From Ornithoclostridium sp949298505 (GTDB lineage Bacteria; Bacillota; Clostridia; Christensenellales; UBA3700): DNA of 38,359 bases. The stretch is from positions 1 to 38,359 of the forward strand of contig CASFWW010000025.1 in assembly GCA_949298505.1 (NCBI GenBank), written 5' to 3'. The notes beneath the pieces are model-generated. The model saw only the letters and a list, made by a program, of their open reading frames with translations, ran no database searches and was not told the DNA's origin. Below, piece by piece: positions 1 to 8,175 of the stretch. How positions within the stretch are numbered: position 1 is the stretch's first letter; each line of letters opens with the position of its first letter. The position numbers and the translations under genes are program-made.

Positions 1-531
1 GTTTGTTTTTGCTCCGATAATATCATGTTCACGGTCACCTACCATAACGGCACGCTTCTTGTCCTTTATCTCACATTTTTTTAAGGCATAAGCAATCACA
101 TCTGCCTTTTGTGTCCTGCTCTGATCCATGGTAGCGCCGCAGATTTCTTTGAAATATTGTTCTAATCCGAAATGCTGTACAATAGTTTTTGCAAATTGTT
201 CGGGCTTGGACGTCGCCACTACGACTGTAAACCCGCTTTTTTTCAATTCGGAAAGCAACTCCTGCACTCCTGTATATGGTTTGTTTTCAAAAATTCCCGT
301 TGCGGCAAAATATTCCCGATAATACTCCACCGCCCGTAAAGCGTCCGAACAGCTTAATCCGCAATACTTTGAAAAGGATTCCGTAAGAGGCGGCCCGATA
401 AATTTTTTGAGCAGCGTTTTTTCCGGGGCGGCGATACCGAATTTTTTCAGCGCGTAGATGACGGAATTTGCGATTCCTTTGAACGGGTCCGTCAATGTTC
501 CGTCTAAATCGAAAAGTATTGTATCGAACAA
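1..531 (-). CDS. HAD-family phosphatase (phosphoglycolate phosphatase-like), partial
   Basis: The C-terminus runs off the left edge; 177 codons are visible, against roughly 210-220 residues usual for phosphoglycolate phosphatase-like HAD enzymes. The N-terminus carries the nucleophile motif DLDGT (Asp8 and Asp10) and the visible end has the motif-IV sequence GDREHD. Such enzymes hydrolyse small phosphate esters with Mg2+ in the cytoplasm; the substrate cannot be read from the sequence. The start is a TTG codon at 531-529, chosen because a perfect AGGAGG sits seven bases upstream and the DLDGT motif must lie near the N-terminus; no in-frame ATG precedes that motif. It has its own consensus promoter (562-590) and diverges from the nitroreductase gene. 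Confidence 0.88.
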   Translation of the reverse strand, partial: MFDTILFDLDGTLTDPFKGIANSVIYALKKFGIAAPEKTLLKKFIGPPLTESFSKYCGLSCSDALRAVEYYREYFAATGIFENKPYTGVQELLSELKKSGFTVVVATSKPEQFAKTIVQHFGLEQYFKEICGATMDQSRTQKADVIAYALKKCEIKDKKRAVMVGDREHDIIGAKTN

Positions 532-561
532 TTTGATTCCTCCTGCATTCACGTTTAGCAT

Positions 562-590
562 ATTATAAAAAATTTGTGCGACGCTGTCAA
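562..590 (-). promoter_or_regulatory. sigma-A promoter of the HAD gene
   Basis: On the minus strand TTGACA (590-585) is followed after 17 bases by TATAAT (567-562), a full consensus match. It drives the TTG-started HAD gene. Confidence 0.85.
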
Positions 591-608
591 TCGACCGTTT
601 AAAAACAC

Positions 609-637
609 TTGACAGGCAGTTTCTAACGTGATATTAT
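609..637 (+). promoter_or_regulatory. sigma-A promoter of the nitroreductase-MATE pair
   Basis: TTGACA (609-614), a 17-base spacer and TATTAT (632-637). The expected transcript start is near 644, giving a leader of about 90 nt before the nitroreductase start, with a terminator-like hairpin inside it. Confidence 0.75.
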
Positions 638-682
638 ATTTAGCGAAAATCGTTGTGGATTTTTCCTGATAAGTCATCTTTT

Positions 683-716
683 CGCCACACAGCTTTTAGC
701 TGTGCGGCGTTTTTTT
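683..716 (+). terminator. terminator-like hairpin in the nitroreductase leader (possible attenuator)
   Basis: Arms 683-694 and 698-709 pair over 12 positions with one mismatch around a 3-base loop and are followed by seven T (710-716). It lies between the promoter at 609-637 and the ATG at 737, so it would stop transcription before the gene unless overcome. A short stretch at 654-658 (TGTGG) could pair with 685-689 as a competing structure; that part is inference. Confidence 0.6.
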
Positions 717-736
717 ATGCAACGGAGGTATTTTTT

Positions 737-1258
737 ATGGAAAACAGTGTTATTAAAGCCATCGAAACGAGAAGAAGCGTGCGCTCTTTCAGTCAAAAGG
801 CAATACCGGAAGAACTGCTCGACGCCGTATTGAAGGCGGGAACGTATGCGCCCACGGGAGGAGGCAGACAGTCGCCCGTTATCGTAGCCGTCAAAGACGC
901 CGCATATCGCGATAAGATAGCGCGCCTGAATGCGGAAGTCATGGGCAAGGATACCGACCCTTACTACGGCGCGCCCGTAATCATTCTTGTTCTTGCCGAC
1001 GGAAAGGCAAATACGTTTGTGGAGGACGGAAGCTGCGTTCTGGAAAATATGATGATTGCCGCCCATTCCCTCGGCCTCGGCTCTGTTTGGGTACATCGGG
1101 AGCGTGAGATCTTCGACAGCGAGAAAGGCAAAAAGTTACTGAAAGATTGGAACTTGCCCGAAACGCTGCGCGGGGTGGGCGCGCTCGCTCTCGGCTATCC
1201 CGCAACGGATCTTCCCAAGGCGACCGCAAGAAAAGCCGATTATATCATAAAAATATGA
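737..1258 (+). CDS. nitroreductase family protein
   Basis: A 173-residue FMN-dependent nitroreductase-fold protein, expected to reduce nitro groups, quinones or similar acceptors with NAD(P)H in the cytoplasm. The N-terminal RRSVRSF segment and the APTGGGRQS segment are the usual FMN-phosphate contacts of this family; GLGSVWV and the C-terminal ALGYPA are also typical. The ATG at 737 is chosen because GGAGG lies eight bases upstream and the family normally starts just before the RRSVR motif; an upstream in-frame ATG at 653 would put the leader hairpin inside the coding region. The MATE exporter follows 17 nt later, so the two are probably co-transcribed. The physiological substrate is unknown. 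Confidence 0.88.
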   Translation: MENSVIKAIETRRSVRSFSQKAIPEELLDAVLKAGTYAPTGGGRQSPVIVAVKDAAYRDKIARLNAEVMGKDTDPYYGAPVIILVLADGKANTFVEDGSCVLENMMIAAHSLGLGSVWVHREREIFDSEKGKKLLKDWNLPETLRGVGALALGYPATDLPKATARKADYIIKI

Positions 1259-1275
1259 CTTCGGGAGAATATTCC

Positions 1276-2637
1276 ATGGATCAGACATTCATGAAAGAAA
1301 AGCCGGTATTGCCGCTTGTTTTGAAAATGGCTCTGCCGATGGTCATATCCATGCTCGTCAATTCGCTGTATAATATCGTCGACAGTTTTTTCGTCGCGCA
1401 AGTCAGCGAAGACGCCATGACGGCCATATCCATCGTCTATCCCCTTCAGAATCTCGCGAACGCCATAGGTGTAGGGTTCGGCGTCGGAATAAATGCGGCA
1501 GTCGCCTACTATCTCGGAGCGAATAACGGAAAGGAGGCAAACCGTTCGGCAACGCTGGGCATTATTCTCAGCGCCCTACACGGCATCGTGCTTGCCGGGA
1601 TATGCGTGCTTTTGATACGCCCGTTCATATCCATGTTCACCGACAGCGAGCAAATAATTGCATACGGTCTCGACTATTTCTATGTCGTCATTGCGTTTGC
1701 CCCCGTGCTGACTCTCGGCATGGCGTTCGAAAAAGTATTGCAGGCGACGGGAAAAATGAAGACGACGATGTTCTGCATGGCGATAGGCGCCGTCGCCAAT
1801 ATTATACTCGATCCGATATTTATTTCCGGGCTCGGAGCCGTTCCCGCAATGGGCGTGTTCGGGGCAGCGCTCGCGACAGGGATAGGACAGACGCTGTCGC
1901 TTATCAGCTATATTGCCGTATTCCTGCTTGCAAAGATACCCGTGCGCTTGCGGTTGGAGCGCCGCGGAGAAGAAAAAATATGCCGTAAACTTTATTTTGT
2001 GGGCATTCCGGCTTCCTTAAATCTGGCACTGCCCTCCTTTATGATAACGGTGCTCAACGCCATACTTGCGGCATTTGCCGAAGTCTATGTTCTGATATTG
2101 GGTGTCTATTACAAATTGCAGACGTTTATCTATTTCACCATAAGCGGCATTGTGCAAGGTATACGCCCGTTAATTAGCTATAACCTTGGTGCGGGACGGA
2201 AAGACAGAGTTATCGGCATATTCAAAGTAACATTGTTGCTCAGCCTGGGCGTAATGGTAATAGGCACGATCCTCTGTCTTGCGATTCCCAAGCAGTTGAT
2301 GGACATATTTACCGATACTCCGCAGACAATGGAAAAGGGAGCGGTCGCCCTGCGCATCATAAGCGCCGGATTTATTGTTTCGGCGATCTCCGTCGTAATA
2401 AGCGGAACATTCGAGGCGCTTGGCAAAGGCATGCCGTCTTTGATCATATCTCTGCTTCGGTATATCGCCATTCTCCCCATAGCGTTTCTTATGTCTTATC
2501 TGTTTCAGGCCGTCGGCGTATGGCATTCGTTTTGGATAACGGAATTGATTTCCGCCATCGTCTCGTGTGTGCTGTTTTGGTTTTGTTTTGCTAAGAGGTC
2601 GCTGAGCAATATTAAGCAAAATATGAAATCTTCCTGA
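1276..2637 (+). CDS. MATE family multidrug/cation antiporter
   Basis: A 453-residue, very hydrophobic protein of the MATE family, expected to have 12 membrane helices and to export drugs or metabolites using a Na+ or H+ gradient. Family signs are the N-terminal PLVLKMALPMVISMLVNSLY segment, the helix-2 NAIGVGFGVGINAAV stretch and the mid-protein repeat of the same fold (QGIRPLISYNLGAGR). The ATG at 1276 is preceded by GGGAG; an ATG at 1255 overlapping the nitroreductase stop lacks a ribosome binding site. Coupling with a nitroreductase suggests a detoxification pair (inference). No terminator is seen before the repeat array that follows. Confidence 0.9.
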   Translation: MDQTFMKEKPVLPLVLKMALPMVISMLVNSLYNIVDSFFVAQVSEDAMTAISIVYPLQNLANAIGVGFGVGINAAVAYYLGANNGKEANRSATLGIILSALHGIVLAGICVLLIRPFISMFTDSEQIIAYGLDYFYVVIAFAPVLTLGMAFEKVLQATGKMKTTMFCMAIGAVANIILDPIFISGLGAVPAMGVFGAALATGIGQTLSLISYIAVFLLAKIPVRLRLERRGEEKICRKLYFVGIPASLNLALPSFMITVLNAILAAFAEVYVLILGVYYKLQTFIYFTISGIVQGIRPLISYNLGAGRKDRVIGIFKVTLLLSLGVMVIGTILCLAIPKQLMDIFTDTPQTMEKGAVALRIISAGFIVSAISVVISGTFEALGKGMPSLIISLLRYIAILPIAFLMSYLFQAVGVWHSFWITELISAIVSCVLFWFCFAKRSLSNIKQNMKSS

Positions 2638-2735
2638 CAACCGTTAGCAAAATTGATACATAATACAGAGTTTATCATATCGTCGTACACACTACCTAAA
2701 GAAATTTTGAAAACTGTCCATAAAGTTATGTGACA

Positions 2736-3272
2736 GTAATAGTATAATATTATCAAGCGCGCACCGCTGAAAGGCGCGTGAAAGATATGCTTAAACAACT
2801 CTAAAAAATATCCCCCGCACGGCGCGGTAAAGGTTGTTCATAGGGCATAAGATTTCAATGCGGGTTTTAGCGGAGAGCGCGCAGGTAATAGTATACATAT
2901 TATCAAGCGTGCACCGCTGAAAGGCGCTTAAAAGATATTCTTTAAAAACTCTAAAAAACATTCCCCGCACGGCGCGGTAAAAGTCTGGCTCAGGGCGATG
3001 ATTTTTAATGCTTATTTTATCGAGGCGAATGCAGATAATAGTATACATATTATCAAGCGAGCGTCGGCAAAAGAAGCGTAAAAGGCGCGCTTCCCTAAAA
3101 TTAAATAGTATTCCCCGCACGGCGCGGTAAAAGTTCTTCATCGGGCATAAGATTTCAATGCGGATTTTAGCGGAGCGCGCGCAGGTAATAGTATACATAT
3201 TATCAAGCGCGCGCCGCTGAAAGGCGCGTGAAAGATAAGCCCCAGGAATAACTTTTACCGCGCCGTGCGGGG
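2736..3272. repeat. tandem ~150-bp repeat array closed by an inverted repeat
   Basis: Units begin with a TAATAGTATA-rich segment at 2736, 2885, 3035 and 3185, giving periods of 149, 150 and 150 bp; the fourth unit is cut short at about 3237. Each full unit contains a GC-rich core (near 2813, 2963 and 3113). The 22 bases at 3113-3134 recur as a perfect reverse complement at 3251-3272, so the last ~160 bp has element-like terminal inverted repeats. Units also contain smaller dyads, for example GATAATA/TATTATC. No transposase is nearby. A minus-strand frame stays open across the units only because the period is near 150, and it is not called as a gene. This fills the gap between the MATE gene and the alcohol dehydrogenase. 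Confidence 0.85.
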
Positions 3273-3274
3273 AG

Positions 3275-3316
3275 AAAACAATAAGGAGCCGCTAAATTGC
3301 GGCTCCTTATTGTTTT
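3275..3316 (-). terminator. strong bidirectional terminator after the iron alcohol dehydrogenase
   Basis: Arms 3275-3292 and 3299-3316 are perfectly complementary over 18 bp around a 6-base loop, with A and T tracts on either side. It lies 35 bases past the dehydrogenase stop on the minus strand and could also stop plus-strand transcription coming from the repeat array. Confidence 0.88.
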
Positions 3317-3350
3317 AAATTAAGAGGTTATTATAAAAGAGGTTGTTTCT

Positions 3351-4532
3351 TCAGACTTTTACAGTCGTGCCGTAATATACGTGAGTGAACAGCGCCTTCA
3401 TCTTGGCGGGAGTTATAGGTCTGGGATTGGAACCCGTGCACGCGTCGCCGACGGCGAGTTTTGCGATGCCGTCTATCTTAGCGAGGAATTCTTCTTCGTT
3501 GATGCCGTATTCTTTAAGCGAAGCAGGAATTCCGAAATAAGCGTTCATCTCTCTTATCCTGTCGCACAGCGCGTTGACGAGAGCGGTACCGCTCTTTCCT
3601 TTGAGCCCCAACGCCTTCGCGATTTCGCAGTAGCGTTCTTTCGCTCTCTTGTTGACAGCGTTGTACTGAATGACGTACGGGAGATATATAGCGTTTGCGC
3701 AGCCGTGCGGGATATGCCCCGTTTCGAACGCCGCACCCGTCTTATGCGCCATAGAGTGAGTGATGCCGAGGAGCGCGTTGGAGAACGCCATACCCGCCAT
3801 GCACTGAGCGTAGTGCATATTCTCGCGAGCCTTCATGTCTCCGTCATAGCTTGCTTTGAGATCTTTGTCAATGATCTTTATCGCTTCCATTGCGAGAGGA
3901 TCGGTAAACGGCTGAGCGACGGTCGAAACGTACGCTTCGATCGCGTGCGTCAGAGCGTCCATACCCGTATGCGCTACCAGCTTTTTGGGCATCGTATCCG
4001 CAAGATCGGGGTCGACTATCGCAACGTCGGGGGTTATATTGAAGTCCGCCAGCGGATATTTCACGCCCTTATCGTAGTCGGTAATGACTGAGAACGCTGT
4101 AACTTCCGTCGCCGTACCTGACGTGGACGGGATAGCGCAGAATTTCGCCTTCGTTCTGAGCGTCGGGAAGGAGAACGGGGTCAATATCTTTTTGAAAGAA
4201 GTCTTGGGATACTCATAGAATACCCACATCGCTTTAGCGGCGTCGATAGGCGAACCTCCGCCCATGGAAATTATCCAGTCAGGCTCGAATTCTCTCATCG
4301 CCGCCGCGCCTTTCATGACCGTTTCCACGGAAGGATCCGGCTCTACGCCTTCAAACAACATGGTTTCAATGCCGGCTTCTTTGAGGTATTCCACAGCTCT
4401 GTCTACAAAGCCGAATTTTTTCATCGAACCGCCGCCGATAACGAGGATCGCTTTTTTGCCTTTGAGGTTTTTGAGTTCTTCCAGACAGCCTTTGCCGAAG
4501 TAAAGGTCTCTGGGCAACGTAAATCTTGACAT
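3351..4532 (-). CDS. iron-containing alcohol dehydrogenase
   Basis: A 393-residue group III Fe-dependent alcohol dehydrogenase, which interconverts an aldehyde and an alcohol with NAD(P)H, typically to dispose of fermentation reductant. The nucleotide motif GGGSPIDAAK is at residues 91-100. Metal ligands expected from the FucO family are Asp192 and His196 in MDALTHAIEAY, then His259 and His276 in the HSMAH...PHG stretch. AAGGAG precedes the ATG. The length is normal. It has its own promoter (4587-4615), a Rex-like operator just upstream of it (4621-4636) and a strong terminator, so it is a monocistronic unit probably controlled by the NADH/NAD+ ratio. The exact alcohol is not determinable; butanol or ethanol are common in the family. 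Confidence 0.93.
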   Translation of the reverse strand: MSRFTLPRDLYFGKGCLEELKNLKGKKAILVIGGGSMKKFGFVDRAVEYLKEAGIETMLFEGVEPDPSVETVMKGAAAMREFEPDWIISMGGGSPIDAAKAMWVFYEYPKTSFKKILTPFSFPTLRTKAKFCAIPSTSGTATEVTAFSVITDYDKGVKYPLADFNITPDVAIVDPDLADTMPKKLVAHTGMDALTHAIEAYVSTVAQPFTDPLAMEAIKIIDKDLKASYDGDMKARENMHYAQCMAGMAFSNALLGITHSMAHKTGAAFETGHIPHGCANAIYLPYVIQYNAVNKRAKERYCEIAKALGLKGKSGTALVNALCDRIREMNAYFGIPASLKEYGINEEEFLAKIDGIAKLAVGDACTGSNPRPITPAKMKALFTHVYYGTTVKV

Positions 4533-4586
4533 AATAATTCTCCTTTCATATCATTTCAGGTCAGACCTGCCTGTCTGCCGTTTAAT

Positions 4587-4615
4587 ATTGTATAACATTT
4601 TCCGCCTTTTGTAAA
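4587..4615 (-). promoter_or_regulatory. promoter of the iron alcohol dehydrogenase
   Basis: Minus-strand TTTACA (4615-4610), 17 bases, TACAAT (4592-4587). Confidence 0.65.
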
Positions 4616-4620
4616 TAGGG

Positions 4621-4636
4621 TGTTAAAAATTTAACA
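4621..4636. promoter_or_regulatory. Rex-type redox operator
   Basis: The palindrome TGTTAA-N4-TTAACA matches the inner twelve positions of the known clostridial Rex site. It sits six bases upstream of the -35 box of an NAD-dependent alcohol dehydrogenase, the commonest Rex target class. Rex is a repressor released by NADH. No rex gene is in the window, so the call rests on motif and context. Confidence 0.65.
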
Positions 4637-4732
4637 GTCAATTTTTGGCGAAATTTTGACGTTTCGTGCACTTTCAAGCCGTTTTTTATGCTCTTTTGAT
4701 GCCGCGCCGTAGCTTATGCCCCACTTGAACCG

Positions 4733-4779
4733 ATAAAAATTTTACAAAACTGCCGCGCCGTAAAGTTCATCCGGCGCGG
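4733..4779 (-). terminator. hairpin downstream of the GH30 gene
   Basis: Arms 4753-4760 and 4772-4779 form a perfect 8-bp GC stem with an 11-base loop. On the minus strand a T-rich but interrupted tail follows. It is the likely terminator of the glycosidase gene; the U-tract is imperfect. Confidence 0.5.
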
Positions 4780-4843
4780 TCGTTTGTGTTTTTATTGCGA
4801 TATTTTTATATAACTGCTGAAAACAGCCCTTTTCTTCCGGCTT

Positions 4844-6373
4844 TCAGGACAGCACGAACGTGGTCGCCGACATTGCGGACAATTCCAGTTTTCCGTCAAA
4901 GTCGTATTCCGAAACGCCCCAGTTCACGGTGTCGTCGGTCACGGTCTCGGTAACCGTCGAGAAATCCCCGTTCAACTTTACCGTACGCGCGTTTTTGCTG
5001 TCGTTTATCACGACGAGCGCTATCTTCCCGTCCGGTCTTTCGAAGGCTACGCAGTCCACCCCGTTAAAACCGAGAAAATCGCTGTAATCCGCGTCGATCC
5101 TGACGCTTCCTTCGGGAATAAACCTGGAAAACTGCCCCATCACGTAGTAACGCTTGTAAGTGTTGATCACGTTGCCGCTTTCCGTCTTGTTCCAGTAGAC
5201 CAGCCCGTCCTCGTAATCGCCCTGCGAAACGCTGAGCCACCAGCTCCAGCTCACAGCATCGAGGTCTCTGAGGTCGCGCAGTATCGTCTGCGCGTTGTAA
5301 ACGCCCATCGTCATGTCCTTTACCACGCCGAATTCGAGCACGCAGTATTCGCTGACGCTTATCTTCTTTTCGGGATATCTGCTCTCCATATGGTCGGCAA
5401 ACACCTTTTTGTAATAAGACGAATTGTTTGCGGCGTAAGAATGTACGGATATGCCCTCAATTTCGTCGAACCAGTCGTATTTCGCAAGCTCTTTCAGGTA
5501 TTTCTTGACGTTGGACGAATCGGGTATCTTGTAGTTTCCGCTTTCGAAAATATCCATTATATAATCCGTGCCGTTAGCGGCGTTGTACGCAGTGATCTTG
5601 TCGTAAAACACGTCGTAGAACTTGCCGAGAGGCTCAGGGTCGTAATGACAACCCTCCTGGGAAGCCCCCTCTCCTCCCCACTTCCATTGCGGTTCGTTGA
5701 CCGGGCTTATGTAAACCTTGATGTCGGGATCGTATTTGCAGATTATATTTTCGTAAAGATAATTGACTGAAACGAGAAGATAGTCGGAAAACGCGCCGTA
5801 AGCCTCCTCTTTCAGGTTGTTGTCGTACTCGACGGCGCCGTGCGTCTTTCCGTTTTTGGTCATCAGATAATGCGGAGAATTGGCAAAAAACACGACGTGC
5901 GTGATATTTCCCTTCGCGAGCGCCTGTTCGAACATACCGTCCACGACCGCGCATTTTGTGAAATCGTAATTGTTCTCGTCAGCGAATACGGAATAATCTC
6001 CCGTGAACCTTTCGGCAATGAAATAGCTGTTCGTGCCGTTCAGCGAACCTTCGCCGTAACCGCCGATCTCGTTGCTCCCGCCGCCGATATTGTATCTGAA
6101 CGTGTTCAGCATGAGTCCGCTGTCACCGTAAAGCAGTTCCATCGCCTCGTCCTGAAGCGCAGGCTCCAAGTTGTACATGTCCTGATATATCCATGCCGAC
6201 GACGCACCGAAGCCCTCGATCGTCTGATGCCTCTTGTTCAGATCGAGCGTGATCTCGGTTTCTCCGCAGAACATGCACAGCGCGTACGCGCCGAAAAACA
6301 ACGCGAGCGATACGACAACCACCGCAAGTACTATCAGAGATATGAATATGTTGTTTTTAGTCTTTTCCCTCAT
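4844..6373 (-). CDS. membrane-anchored GH30-family glycoside hydrolase
   Basis: A 509-residue protein with one N-terminal membrane segment (about residues 9-33) and an extracellular glycosidase of the GH30 type. It opens with HQTIEGFGASSAWI, the usual first strand of the GH30 barrel. The acid/base is predicted as Glu227 in SPVNEPQWKWGG and the nucleophile as Glu342 in SVSEYCVLE; SWSWW follows in the last barrel strands, and a C-terminal beta-rich domain (about 420-509) closes the fold. The SPVNEPQW form resembles the endo-beta-1,6-galactanase branch more than xylanases, but substrate is inference. GAGGGG precedes the ATG. It stands alone, with no transporter or sugar regulator beside it, so it probably acts on polysaccharide near the cell surface. 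Confidence 0.88.
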   Translation of the reverse strand: MREKTKNNIFISLIVLAVVVVSLALFFGAYALCMFCGETEITLDLNKRHQTIEGFGASSAWIYQDMYNLEPALQDEAMELLYGDSGLMLNTFRYNIGGGSNEIGGYGEGSLNGTNSYFIAERFTGDYSVFADENNYDFTKCAVVDGMFEQALAKGNITHVVFFANSPHYLMTKNGKTHGAVEYDNNLKEEAYGAFSDYLLVSVNYLYENIICKYDPDIKVYISPVNEPQWKWGGEGASQEGCHYDPEPLGKFYDVFYDKITAYNAANGTDYIMDIFESGNYKIPDSSNVKKYLKELAKYDWFDEIEGISVHSYAANNSSYYKKVFADHMESRYPEKKISVSEYCVLEFGVVKDMTMGVYNAQTILRDLRDLDAVSWSWWLSVSQGDYEDGLVYWNKTESGNVINTYKRYYVMGQFSRFIPEGSVRIDADYSDFLGFNGVDCVAFERPDGKIALVVINDSKNARTVKLNGDFSTVTETVTDDTVNWGVSEYDFDGKLELSAMSATTFVLS

Positions 6374-6740
6374 AATTCCCCTCTTGAAAACTATTTCTTC
6401 CTCAATGATATTGTAAATTAAAAAAACACAAAAAGTCTATAAACTATATAGCCCGTTTTTTGCATTTTTCGGGAAAAAGCCCTTTTCGGCGACAAAAATA
6501 AATAAGATCCCGCCAAGGCGAACTCTCAGAGACGCCTTTGAAGCAGCGGAATCTTTGTCTGAAACTTCTGTTCCTTTAAACAGTGTACCTTAAAAAATAA
6601 AACAAGTCAACTACAAGCGGCAAAACCGATCCCGTCCGGATACTCTTTCTCCGTTACTTGATTTTTCCGGCATGTGCCTGACAATCCCTTGCAAAAATAA
6701 GTCTTGCATATAAACCAAAGCTTCAGCATAAAAACGGATA
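6374..6740. other. gene-free spacer upstream of GH30
   Basis: No convincing coding frame is seen on either strand. The part next to the GH30 start is A/T-rich and presumably holds its promoter, but no clear -35/-10 pair was found. A stretch around 6503-6560 faintly recalls a glycine riboswitch core on the plus strand, but no gene follows it and the key partner segments are missing. Confidence 0.5.
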
Positions 6741-6766
6741 TAAAAAGCGCCCCTGAAAGGAGCGCT
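6741..6766 (-). terminator. terminator of the unknown membrane protein gene
   Basis: Minus-strand stem AGCGCTCC pairs with GGGGCGCT around a short loop (6746-6766) and is followed by a T run (6745-6741). Confidence 0.75.
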
Positions 6767-6851
6767 GAAAAAATGTTTGTGCCCGGATCATCAATACGCC
6801 GCGACCTGTCGGTTCTCCGGATCTCTTAACGTATCCTATCTCAATAATTTT

Positions 6852-7898
6852 TCAGAAAGAAAAATCTATATCAATGCTTATATCCGTTATATCTTCGTAA
6901 AAAACAATATCCGCCACTTTCGAATCCTTAACTTCAACAATACAAACGGATATGACTTTCCCCTTTTCTTCAGCGTAATTTGCTACGGGCAAAAGCGCGA
7001 GATTATCTATTTTGCTAAAAACAGAACAGGTCATCTCGGAACCGTAAAAAACGTAAATTGCATCTTCCTTATTTTCTGATATTGCCCAGTGCGCCGGAGT
7101 TCCGAGCGTATCGAGAAGTTCATCAAATGTCAGGTCTTCGTTTTCCTGCAAAGTCGCGACCCTTTCCTCTGTCAGATATTCCTTTTCGCTTGTAAAAGGT
7201 ACCGCTATCTGAATTGCCAGTAAGCCAATAACAAGGACCGATACTATCAGCTCTCTGGCAACCCTTATTTTTTTCTGATTGCTTTTAACTTTTTCTCCGT
7301 AAACGCTTAAGAAACTTTTATACAGTAAAGACGGTTCTTCTCCTTGCTCTGTTTTTACATCTTTTTTTATCGAACTTTCAACAATAATCCATATGAGATA
7401 AACAAATGACGTCACTGCCATCGGGATAGCCCATGACGTCTGAAAGCCGCCTATCATAAATCTCTTGCCGACAAAACAAAGCACAAGCGGCAAGACGCCT
7501 GCGACCAGGAAACAACCAAACGCCTCTCTTATAGCTCTCTTTTGCACTCCCGCAAAGTTAATCGACAAAGATTCTGCTACTCTCGATGCCGCTTCAAGCG
7601 TTATAATTATGACGGCAAGTACGATAAACAACGAGACCACTCCTCTTATGACGTATGTCGTTGATTCAGATATTACATCGGCAATAAAAGTCGTTACGCT
7701 TTGACCGGCGCTTAACGGCGCTATAGTCAGCACCATCAGTATTATTGCGCAAATCAAAGGCACGATTGCATAAGCTGCCTGGAAACCGAACAGCAACGCT
7801 TTGTTCGGAACGAATCCTTCAGGCAACTCATAATCATTCCATTTTTCATCCTGTTTCCTTTGTTCTTCAGCTTCTTTTTCAATGCTTTTTTTAGACAT
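6852..7898 (-). CDS. unknown membrane protein with five predicted helices and a soluble C-terminal domain
   Basis: I do not recognise the family. The 348 residues show a charged N-terminus (1-30), hydrophobic segments at roughly 34-60, 84-103, 125-143, 155-174 and 216-233, and a soluble tail of about 110 residues. The tail contains FDELLDTLGTPAHW, a pattern reminiscent of the Gly-x-Pro motif of small SmpA/BamE-like folds, but that resemblance is weak. AAGGAGAAG precedes the ATG and a consensus promoter lies upstream (7955-7983), with a terminator after it, so it is a single-gene unit. Its neighbour is an HtpX-like protease, which may hint at an envelope role, but nothing in the sequence fixes a function. 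Confidence 0.85.
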   Translation of the reverse strand: MSKKSIEKEAEEQRKQDEKWNDYELPEGFVPNKALLFGFQAAYAIVPLICAIILMVLTIAPLSAGQSVTTFIADVISESTTYVIRGVVSLFIVLAVIIITLEAASRVAESLSINFAGVQKRAIREAFGCFLVAGVLPLVLCFVGKRFMIGGFQTSWAIPMAVTSFVYLIWIIVESSIKKDVKTEQGEEPSLLYKSFLSVYGEKVKSNQKKIRVARELIVSVLVIGLLAIQIAVPFTSEKEYLTEERVATLQENEDLTFDELLDTLGTPAHWAISENKEDAIYVFYGSEMTCSVFSKIDNLALLPVANYAEEKGKVISVCIVEVKDSKVADIVFYEDITDISIDIDFSF

Positions 7899-7954
7899 AA
7901 GCTTCTTCTCCTTTTCCGTAGATTATTAATAATAACATATTATTATATAACCAT

Positions 7955-7983
7955 ATTATATAATCAAACCCGATCCGCGTCAA
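7955..7983 (-). promoter_or_regulatory. promoter of the unknown membrane protein gene
   Basis: Minus-strand TTGACG (7983-7978), 17 bases, TATAAT (7960-7955). Confidence 0.8.
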
Positions 7984-8074
7984 CCCATTCAGTACAGTTA
8001 TAAAAAATTCCTTAAAATTTTCATATGTTACAACAGTCAAACCGTCGGAAGACCTCTGACCTGAACAACGTTCC

Positions 8075-8096
8075 GCTTTCGTCCCGAAAGCAGTTT
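8075..8096 (+). terminator. orphan plus-strand terminator-like hairpin
   Basis: GCTTTCG (8075-8081) pairs with CGAAAGC (8085-8091) and is followed by GTTTTT. It faces the plus strand, where no gene ends, so it may mark an unannotated short transcript or be fortuitous. Confidence 0.4.
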
Positions 8097-8112
8097 TTCC
8101 TGTTTTAAAAGC

Positions 8113-8144
8113 AAAAGCCGACGGATCCGTATCCGTCGGCTTTT
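8113..8144 (-). terminator. terminator of the HtpX-like protease gene
   Basis: Perfect 14-bp stem (8113-8126 with 8131-8144) and a 4-base loop, with A/T runs on both ends; it lies about 30 bases beyond the protease stop. Confidence 0.85.
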
Positions 8145-8175
8145 TGATTTTCTGCTTTTCCTTTCGGCATGCGTT

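Noticed and set aside
2791..3198. Minus-strand ORF of 135 codons with three 50-residue repeats
   Set aside because: It is exactly the translation of the ~150-bp DNA repeat, has no ribosome binding site, and stays open only because the period is near a multiple of three.
6503..6570. Glycine riboswitch-like core on the plus strand
   Set aside because: Only the GCGAACTCTCAG-like segment fits; the conserved partner segments are absent and no plus-strand gene follows.
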